NCBI GenBank assembly: GCA_937902985.1
Contig: CALFNG010000398.1
Location: forward strand, 1-48,892
Source: an uncultured Myxococcales bacterium
GTDB taxonomy: Bacteria > Myxococcota_A > Polyangia > Polyangiales > Polyangiaceae
DNA length: 48,892 bases
Direction of reading: 5' to 3'
Part shown: one piece after another, positions 45,201 to 48,892 of the stretch
Position numbering within the stretch: the first letter of the stretch is position 1
Layout: each line of letters starts with the position of its first letter
Notes under the pieces: model-generated
The model's input: the letters and a program-made list of their open reading frames with translations, nothing else
Told to the model about the DNA's origin: nothing
Databases searched by the model: none
Program-made: the position numbers and the translations under genes

Positions 45201-48200
45201 GCTGATCTCGCGCTCGACGACGGACTCCCATCCGCTCGTGCATTCGATGAGGCGGAGTCCGAACGCGTTCTCGGGAATCGACTTCTGTGTAGGACGTCCG
45301 TCGATCACCTCCACGCGCATTCTCGTCACTTCATGGCGACGCAAGACCTCGCGCAACGCGCGCTCGAGGGCCTCGACGTCCACGTCGCCTCGCAGCGCGA
45401 CCGCCACGGGGGCGACGTACGTGGCCTGCGAGGGTTCGAGCTGATCGAGAATCCACAAGCGCTCCTGCGCGAACGAGAGCGGCGCGGCCTCTCCGTGCGG
45501 GGAGCGCGAGATTGGCGCCGGTCCCTGTTCCTGTTGCTGCTCCTCGATGAGGCGGCACAGGGCGCCGAGATCGACTGCGTCGAAGACGGCGCGCAGCGGC
45601 ACCGCGAGGTCGAGGCGCTCCTGGACACGGCCGACGAGCTGAGCGGCCAGCAGCGAGTGACCGCCGAGTTCGAAGAAGTTGTCGTTCAAGCCCACTCGTT
45701 CGAATCCGAGCAGTTCGCCGACGGTCGCGACCACGGCGTGCTCCACGCGCGTCCGCGGCGCGACGTGCCCAACGACGCTCTCCTCCCGCGAAGGTGGCGG
45801 CAGACGGGGTCTGTCGACCTTGCCGCTCGGACCAAGGGGGAACGATTCGAGCTCGATGAAGGCGCTCGGCATCATGTACTTCGGGAGACGCTCTGCCAGG
45901 AGCTTCTTCAGGGAGTCCGCGCCTACCTGCGCTGCCGGTCGACGGCACCAGTAGGCCACGATCTGGGTGTCGGGAGCGTCCTCGCGTACGACCGCGACCG
46001 CCCCCGCGACCCCCTCGACGGCCATGAGCGTGCTCTCGATCTCGCCCAGCTCGATGCGATAGCCGCGCAGCTTGACGAGGCCATCTCTGCGCCCGACGTA
46101 TTCGAGAGTCGCGTCCGACCTCCAGCGCCCCCAATCTCCCGTCCGGTACAGACGTGAGCCGTCCGCGGCGAACGGATTCGGGACGAACCGGTCGGCGGTG
46201 GCGTCTGGACGCTGATGGTAGCCGCGAGCCAGGGCCGGGCCGGCGATGCATATCTCCCCCACCACCCCGACGGGCTGGGGATCGCCGCGCTCGTCGGTGA
46301 CGTAGACCCTTGCGTTCGAGATCGGCCGGCCGATGTTGGGTGGCATGCGATCGTTCGTGCAGTCGACGAGGCTCGCGCAGACGGTCGACTCGGTCGGGCC
46401 GTACGCGTTGACGAAGCGACGACCCGACGACCAGTAACGCGCGAGCTCCACCGAGCACACCTCGCCGGCCACGACGAGCGTGCGCAAGGTCGGGATTTTC
46501 TCGCGCGGCATCGCCGCCAGCGCCGAAGGAGGCAGTGTCGCGACGGACACTTCGAGGCGCCGCAGGGTGTCGAGCAAGGGCGCCCCCGGTAGAAGCTCGT
46601 CCGGGCTTCCCAGGCACAGGGTCGCGCCGTTCCCGAGCGCCATCACGATCTCCCAGACGGACGCGTCGAAGCTGATCGATGCAAACTGCAGGATCTTGTC
46701 CGACCGCTCGATGCCCAGCGCGAGCCTCTCGGACTCGATGAGACCGGCGACTCCCTGGTGCGTGACCAGCACCCCCTTGGGGGTCCCGGTCGATCCGGAG
46801 GTGTAGATCTCGTACGCGACGTTGAGCGGGTGGGCTCGATGTTCGGGCCTGGAAGGGGTCTCTACGGACCGGTCGCCGTCCAGCGGGACTAGTGGTACCC
46901 CGGTGTCCGGCAGCAGATCGAGAGATCGCGAATGCCCGACGAGCACCGACACTTGCGCGTCTTGCATCATCAGCGCCAAGCGAGCCGCAGGATAGGTGGG
47001 GTCCAGGGGGACGTAGCCTCCCCCAGCCTTCCAGATGCCCAGGATGCCGGTCAGCTGGTCCGGACCCCGCTCCGCGCACAAGCCCACCAGCGTGTCGGGC
47101 TCCACGCCAAGCGCCTGCAGGCGGTGCGCGAGCCGGTTCGCGCGATGGTCGAGCTCAGCGTACGTGATGGTCTCGCTCGCCGACCGCACGGCGGGCTGAT
47201 CGGGGTGGGCGTCGACGTGGGCCTCGAACCGTTCGACGAAGGTCTCCTCGGCCGCGCGTTGAGTCGTCGCCGCCTCGTTCCATATCTGCGTGACGAGGGT
47301 GCGCTCCCCCTCGGAGAGCACTTGGATGGTAGAGACGCGCCGCTCACTCGCCATCCCCTGAAGCACCCGTAGGAACGCCTCCGAGAGGCGAGCGATCGAG
47401 GCTCGGTCGAAGAGGTCCGTATTGTACTGGAACGAGGCGACCAGCTCGCGCGGCGTCTCCTCGATTCCCAGCCAGAGGTCGTCCTTCGCGGTCCGCAGCT
47501 CGGGATTGTAGGGCTCGATCTGCAGCCCGGGGAGCGCCAGCGCGGGCATGGGCGCGTTCTGCACCACGAAGATGGCCTGGAATACCGGCGCTCGGCTCTG
47601 ATCGCGCTCCACCAAAATGTCTTCGAGAAGCCTCTCGAACGGGAGGTCCTGATGCGCGTAGGCGCCGAGCGCGACCTCCCGAACGGCCTCCAGTAGCTCG
47701 CCGACCGTTGGGTCGCCGGACCAGCGAACACGCATCGGGAGCGTGTTGATGAAGAAGCCGAGCACGTGCTCGATCTCGGGTCGGTTGCGGCCCGCTATGG
47801 GCAAGCCGATCACAATGTCCGACTGACCGCTATAGCGAGACAGCAAAAGCTGAAACGCCGCCAGAAGCGTCATGTAGAGAGTGACGTCTCGATCCGTGGA
47901 GAGCTGCCTGATGCGCCGCGTGAGCGCTTCGTCGATGGTGAACGCATACGTCGCGCCGGAGTAGGTGCGGATGGCCGGACGGGGACGGTCGGTCGGCAAA
48001 TCGAGCGTGGGCGGCGCGCCTTCCAGCTGCCTCGTCCAGTACCGAAGGTGCTCGTCGAGAACTTGACCGGTCATCCGGGCGCGCTGCCAGACGGCGAAGT
48101 CGGCGTACTGGATGGGCAGCGGTGCGAGACGCGCCTTCTCTCCGCGCGCGGCGGCTTCGTAAATGGAGACAAAGTCCTTGACCATCACGCCCATCGACCA

Positions 48201-48892
48201 GCCGTCGGTGACGATGTGATGCATGACCATCAGGAGAAGGCACTCTTCGGCGGAGAGACGGAGGAGGTGCAACCGAAAGAGCGGGCCCTGCCCTAGGTCG
48301 AACGGAGACAGCGATTCACGCGCGATCGATGCTCGTGCCGCGTCTTCGTCCGGCACGTCGTCCACCGGCAGGTCGACGGCGAACGGTGCCCCGACGATCT
48401 GGACCGGCTCCCCGGACTCGACGCGGATAGTCGTCCGCAAGACCTCGTGCCTTTCGACGAGCTCCGAGAACGAGCGGCGGAGGGCAACGACGTCGAGTAC
48501 TCCACGGAACCGGAGCACCGCGGGAACGTTGTACGTGGGTTGGCCCGGATCGAGCTGGTCGAGGACCCACAAGCGCTGCTGTCCGAAGGACAGGGGCAAG
48601 GGGCCGCCGCGGTTGACCGGACGAATGGGCCCCAATGGGAGCTCCCCCGTTCCGAGGAGCCCGTGGATCCGTTCGGCAAGCCGGGCGACGGTCGGACCCT
48701 CGAAGACCGCTCGGAGGGGCATGTCGACCCCTAGCGCAGTTCGGATGCGCCCTACGAGCCGAGTCGCCGAGAGCGAGTGCCCCCCCAACTCGAAGAAGTG
48801 GTCATGGCGACCCACGCGCTCCACCGACAGAAGCTCCGTCCAGATCCCCGCCAGCAACGCCTCCACCTCTCCCTGCGGAGCTTCGTACGCTC
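34797..48892 (-). CDS. NRPS, PCP-(C-A-PCP)x4-E, partial at 5' end
   Basis: At least 4697 residues, still open at the right edge; the first codons in view are an A-PCP linker, not a start. Order: PCP, C-A-PCP, C-A-PCP, C-A-PCP, C-A-PCP, E. Carrier motifs are Gly-Gly-His-Ser for the first four and Gly-Gly-Asp-Ser for the one before the epimerase, as is typical. Condensation motifs are His-His-x-x-x-Asp-Gly in the first and fourth C domains and Asp-Ala in the second and third. Adenylation codes read by eye predict Phe, Gly, Asn and Leu (see module entries). The protein ends in an epimerase with no thioesterase, so its peptide must pass to another synthetase beginning with a C domain. It is the first visible gene of an operon with the ACP-C protein and the soluble Asp/Asn hydroxylase. 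Confidence 0.97.
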   Translation of the reverse strand, partial: AYEAPQGEVEALLAGIWTELLSVERVGRHDHFFELGGHSLSATRLVGRIRTALGVDMPLRAVFEGPTVARLAERIHGLLGTGELPLGPIRPVNRGGPLPLSFGQQRLWVLDQLDPGQPTYNVPAVLRFRGVLDVVALRRSFSELVERHEVLRTTIRVESGEPVQIVGAPFAVDLPVDDVPDEDAARASIARESLSPFDLGQGPLFRLHLLRLSAEECLLLMVMHHIVTDGWSMGVMVKDFVSIYEAAARGEKARLAPLPIQYADFAVWQRARMTGQVLDEHLRYWTRQLEGAPPTLDLPTDRPRPAIRTYSGATYAFTIDEALTRRIRQLSTDRDVTLYMTLLAAFQLLLSRYSGQSDIVIGLPIAGRNRPEIEHVLGFFINTLPMRVRWSGDPTVGELLEAVREVALGAYAHQDLPFERLLEDILVERDQSRAPVFQAIFVVQNAPMPALALPGLQIEPYNPELRTAKDDLWLGIEETPRELVASFQYNTDLFDRASIARLSEAFLRVLQGMASERRVSTIQVLSEGERTLVTQIWNEAATTQRAAEETFVERFEAHVDAHPDQPAVRSASETITYAELDHRANRLAHRLQALGVEPDTLVGLCAERGPDQLTGILGIWKAGGGYVPLDPTYPAARLALMMQDAQVSVLVGHSRSLDLLPDTGVPLVPLDGDRSVETPSRPEHRAHPLNVAYEIYTSGSTGTPKGVLVTHQGVAGLIESERLALGIERSDKILQFASISFDASVWEIVMALGNGATLCLGSPDELLPGAPLLDTLRRLEVSVATLPPSALAAMPREKIPTLRTLVVAGEVCSVELARYWSSGRRFVNAYGPTESTVCASLVDCTNDRMPPNIGRPISNARVYVTDERGDPQPVGVVGEICIAGPALARGYHQRPDATADRFVPNPFAADGSRLYRTGDWGRWRSDATLEYVGRRDGLVKLRGYRIELGEIESTLMAVEGVAGAVAVVREDAPDTQIVAYWCRRPAAQVGADSLKKLLAERLPKYMMPSAFIELESFPLGPSGKVDRPRLPPPSREESVVGHVAPRTRVEHAVVATVGELLGFERVGLNDNFFELGGHSLLAAQLVGRVQERLDLAVPLRAVFDAVDLGALCRLIEEQQQEQGPAPISRSPHGEAAPLSFAQERLWILDQLEPSQATYVAPVAVALRGDVDVEALERALREVLRRHEVTRMRVEVIDGRPTQKSIPENAFGLRLIECTSGWESVVEREISEPFDLARGPLFRATLIGRGARDHVLVVAMHHIVCDARSIEILSDELSTLYGAYRAGAESPLGDVALQYRDYAHWQQSTPSGRLEAELSYWRGAMSGAPWFLELPTDHPRGTVPTYRGGQVLVPLDAALSDRVRELSRSCGATPFMTMLGAWSVCLAANASCAQVVVGTPLSNRNRVELEGLVGLVTNTLALKLDLRGDPSFFDLLGRVREVCLGAFSHEEVPFERVVEELAPPRELGRSPIFQVMFTEQREGATNLRLPGLEVSQVGLERRTAKFELTLHMQQSGDGYVGGLEYDADLFDESTARRWSEQFVEVLSQVCARPDRSIREVQLLSGEERRRVLDEWNATERPPTDPLVVDAVDRIAEKWPAREALRDPQGAMTYEELREQSNRVARILLEQGVGPEDRVGVMVERSCELVVTLLAVGKAGAAYVALDGMLPEARLRAMVEDAAVGLVFCGTKQEAERWRGIGVRAIDWESCRARLQEMPAGRPEVELRDNGLAYVLFTSGTTGRPKGVMVEHGALRNFNESMRREPGMTPEDVIVSVTTISFDIAGLELWLPLTTGARVILATREQAADGRELASLLESGRATMLQGTPTTFRLLCGASALTPGLRALCGGEALEAGLARELVHGGLELWNMYGPTETTVWSCVHPVTTAERTIPIGRPIANTYVYLLDERLDPVPLGSVGELCLGGAGVARGYTGLPDHTAERFVPDPWHAGRRLYRTGDRARYRADGALQYVGRADGQIKLRGHRIELGEVESALMNQPDVEQAAAAVRARADGEKELVAYLVMRSAPGGSEDGERLREGLRRRLPGYMVPVALMRVDRLPTKPNGKLDRSRLGEGATTLERGGTIAAGETRVERALLDIMKDLLDRTELGREDNFFERGGHSLLATRLVARVAADLGVALDLRSVFERATARELARDVEQALSASVAAEDRIEGVAHGEGAPLTYSQERIWLLEQLEPGRATYNVPTVVRLEGALDVDALRRAFGEVVRRHEVLRTRIRLVGGESRQQVMDWVAPELVAESCDADWAERVRAEVTRGFDLAEGPLYRIGLLRVGAGEHVLVLVLHHIVSDAWSLGIVVKEMTTLYEAFAAGRESTLDPLPIQYLDYASWQRSARHAVTLERNLSHWKRQLEGAPAFLDLLPDRPRGPRATYAGARLGFVVNEGLTHELERLSAARGTTLYMTLLGAFYVLLGRWSGDTDVVVGSAAANRERAEFEPLVGLFVNALPMRGDLSGNPTFVEVMRRVREMALGAYAHQQLPFEKLVKELRPPRDMRRPPLFQVMFDMQNAPMPVAQSGGLRVSSVEAPLGIAKYELTLSLTPSGRMLGGTLEYNTELFESVRAEQMVEQYVRILEQIVQAPEASIASLRLLSAEQEEHIARGWNATQRAAALRTVLEQFEEQAVQTPTAPAVKSEEQTLSYAELALQASRLGSRLRELGVGAEVRVGLLAQRTPSMVVGLLGIWKAGGACVPLDVNYPTERLRWMMQDAGLALVLTTAGSAAALPVDGALLIDIDEAVAEAPDAGPSLEPVNDEQAAYIMYTSGSTGRPKGVLIAQKSLANYVTWASEAYEVEPRTGAPLHTSLGFDLTWTSLLCPLVRGECVQLVADGDGVDGLQEALGEGGKSVLKLTPAHLQMLAVGPLGRRTEGPARSIVVGGEALHHEMIQSLLERWSGSRVYNEYGPTETVVGCCVHEVKLTCRETPGPVPIGRPIANTKMYVMDSAMKVVPPGVKGEIYVGGVQVARGYIERADLTAERFAPDPYGASGERIYRTGDFGRYHLDGNLEYLGRRDGQVKLRGYRVEVGEVEAALERLSGVARAAASVQDVGGQRQLIGYVTAAGDDALDTASLLARLARELPAHMIPWTVVVLPDLPMSAHGKVDRQRLPAPERQERSAEEPPRDPLELRLSELVSEVLALPRVGVHQSFFDLGGHSLSATQLLGRIRLALGVEMPLRTIFEGPTVAQIAEQVRLLRDGGTAPLAPIQRVGRDRALPLSFAQQRLWILEQLDPGQPTYNVSTVLRLRGALDSEAFQEALYLVVNRHEVLRTTVVFDGDEPFQQVNAPRLDFAQRSLRELSEDERSARVVEAIDAETTRAFDVGRGPLMRARLLELGDDEHVLVMVIHHIVTDGWSTGVLVRELGALYEAARQGREAELDDLPIQYGDYAAWQREWLHGEVLEEQLGYWRRQLAGVAVLELPSDRPRPAVQSHSGSLHAFALGEVAAAGLEALAAEQQATLYMALLAVLQTLLHRYTNQTDIVVGSPVANRSRPELEGLIGFFVNNLAMRTDLSGSPSFREVLRRVRETALGAYAHQDVPFEKVVEAVSVNRDRGRTPIFQVVLVLQNTPGERPPLGGLQVDELGSKTTRAKYDLTLFVERTDRGLRIAWEYNTDLFDEATVARLSEHFVALFEGAVGAPDTAVDRLPLLSVMEKESVIELARGPRMPAGAHRAVYEEIEDWAERAPAALAVADGVESLTYRELNERANRWARVLADRGVGPESRVGVCIERSSRWVVAMLAVLKARGAYVALDAAHPPQRLRSMAADARVCGVLVDEAQGPDWGELGWSLQAIDELAQGRSGANRSAPSEPHALAYVIYTSGSTGLPKGVQIEHAGLANLVAWHRRRYSLGPNDVVTQLAGAGFDASVWEVWPCLASGARLVVVDDVTRGDASALVGSLEAAGATVTFMPTPLAEEVLRLGMPEALRLRAVLTGGDRLRRRPDPGWGYALVNHYGPTEATVVSTCDAVGEGRESTLPPIGKPIDGMDVYVLDRHLQLVPQGVEGEIFVGGAGLMRGYCDRPALTAENVVPHPYRSGERLYRTGDVGRWLRDGRLAFVGRRDEQVKIRGYRIEVGEVEKAIGDHERVANCAVVVVGEGGTRQLVAYYSVRSGELAEFELEAHLRERLPEYMVPAAIVALASLPLTASGKVDKRALPRHEFVRRPWDPPANDVEKTIAGILADALHLERVGRHEHFLSLGGDSIVSIQVTSRARRAGIALRPKQVLELGTAARLAEVATLVRTARAPAPARGVVPLTPVQRWFFERSVPEPANFNMAVMLDVPDDVEAAHLAAAAAAVSAQHDAFGLRFRAEEGRWHQGYELSSDAIVFSRARLAAGTDAELAELVERVHASLDLERGPLARMIVVEGVAGGGRRLLWVIHHLIVDGLSWRILLEDFVRAYTQCRAGLTVDLGEKTTSFLHWAEHLTRYSGSDALAREAEYWLGHDWESAGRLPRDRQPSSAGGEEGHIAHVLSDELTANLLFSAPGRLDANHHEILLAPLAAALGEWMRSERVLLQVEGHGREEVGASEHVALDRTVGWLTTLYPVLLDIGHAPSALDLIEDVKASIRSVPDNGIGFGVLRYLSPDPSLRERFASLPEPAVHFEYLGQFGALADGPAAFRLAREPAGKPSTLGKCGYPLYVSVLVLGGRLHVNFRYAGEVFERATIERVALRYMDLLHQFIETR
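39240..42350 (-). other. NRPS module: C-A-PCP, predicted Asn
   Basis: The C domain motif is His-His-Ile-Val-Ser-Asp-Ala. The A domain code reads D-L-T-K-V-G-E-V-G-K; Glu at the seventh position is the Asn form, His there would be the Asp form. This fits the two Asp/Asn beta-hydroxylase homologues in the window. Confidence 0.78.
42400..45490 (-). other. NRPS module: C-A-PCP, predicted Gly
   Basis: The C domain motif is His-His-Ile-Val-Cys-Asp-Ala, with Ala for the last Gly; the catalytic second His is kept. The A domain code reads D-I-L-Q-L-G-M-V-W-K, which matches the Gly codes known from cyanobacterial synthetases. The carrier motif is Glu-Arg-Gly-Gly-His-Ser, with Arg in place of the usual Leu. 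Confidence 0.75.
45540..48612 (-). other. NRPS module: C-A-PCP, predicted Phe
   Basis: The C domain has an intact His-His-Ile-Val-Thr-Asp-Gly (about 48198-48221). The A domain binding-pocket residues, read by aligning to GrsA by eye, are D-A-W-T-V-A-A-V-C-K, essentially the classical Phe code (GrsA: D-A-W-T-I-A-A-I-C-K). This makes the module the likely substrate carrier for the CmlA-like hydroxylase. PCP Ser is near 45654. Confidence 0.8.

Noticed and set aside
1-48892. CRISPR arrays, rRNA or tRNA genes, tandem repeats and hairpin-plus-T terminators
   Set aside because: Read through for regularly spaced repeats, RNA gene signatures and hairpins followed by T-runs; none found that holds up.

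Overview
The window is GC-rich bacterial DNA, with codons ending almost always in G or C and few AT-rich intervals. It holds most of a lipopeptide-type biosynthetic gene cluster. The gene types (fatty acyl-AMP ligases feeding ACPs, a type I PKS, very large NRPSs, a thrombospondin type 3 repeat protein, a group II intron relic) suggest a myxobacterium or a relative in Myxococcota. That is inference; no marker gene is present. The cluster is cut by the right edge, because the large NRPS is still open there.

Layout. Positions 1-4600 are a border zone: the start of an integrase-type transposase at the left edge, a translationally coupled GNAT/PIG-L deacetylase pair, a probable group II intron 5' remnant, and a decaying thrombospondin type 3 repeat gene. 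From 4617 to 10082 lie FAAL 1, a TylF-type methyltransferase fused to a TPM domain, a NodU-type carbamoyltransferase and a small SxtJ-like membrane protein. From 10032 to 15339 lie a membrane-anchored Asp/Asn beta-hydroxylase homologue, a transposase relic, an orphan response regulator with a degenerate receiver, a cobalamin-binding-type radical SAM protein, an MbtH-like protein and a type II thioesterase. From 15577 to 24584 a tight three-gene operon encodes FAAL 2, a PKS (ACP-KS-AT-DH(dead)-KR-ACP) and a CmlA-like di-iron aminoacyl-PCP beta-hydroxylase. From 24538 to 31854 come an ABC exporter, a 2OG-Fe(II) oxygenase, an acyl-CoA dehydrogenase-like enzyme, a TolC-like outer membrane protein and a beta-lactamase-fold lipoprotein. 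From 48892 down to 31889 a minus-strand operon encodes the NRPS (PCP, then modules read as Phe, Gly, Asn and Leu, then a terminal epimerase), an unusual FAAL-C-subdomain/ACP/C protein, and a second Asp/Asn beta-hydroxylase.

How the parts may work together (inference). A fatty acid is adenylated by FAAL 2, loaded on the N-terminal ACP of the PKS, extended once with malonate and reduced. The dehydratase has lost both catalytic residues, so a beta-hydroxy fatty acyl chain should result. A second lipid-loading route pairs FAAL 1 with the ACP-C protein. The peptide part seen here would contain Phe-Gly-Asn-D-Leu. The CmlA-like enzyme is a natural candidate for beta-hydroxylating Phe, and the Asp/Asn hydroxylases for Asn. 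The new hydroxyls could be carbamoylated or O-methylated. Export would use the ABC transporter and the TolC-like protein. No thioesterase or other release domain is seen on an NRPS, so at least one more synthetase probably lies to the right.
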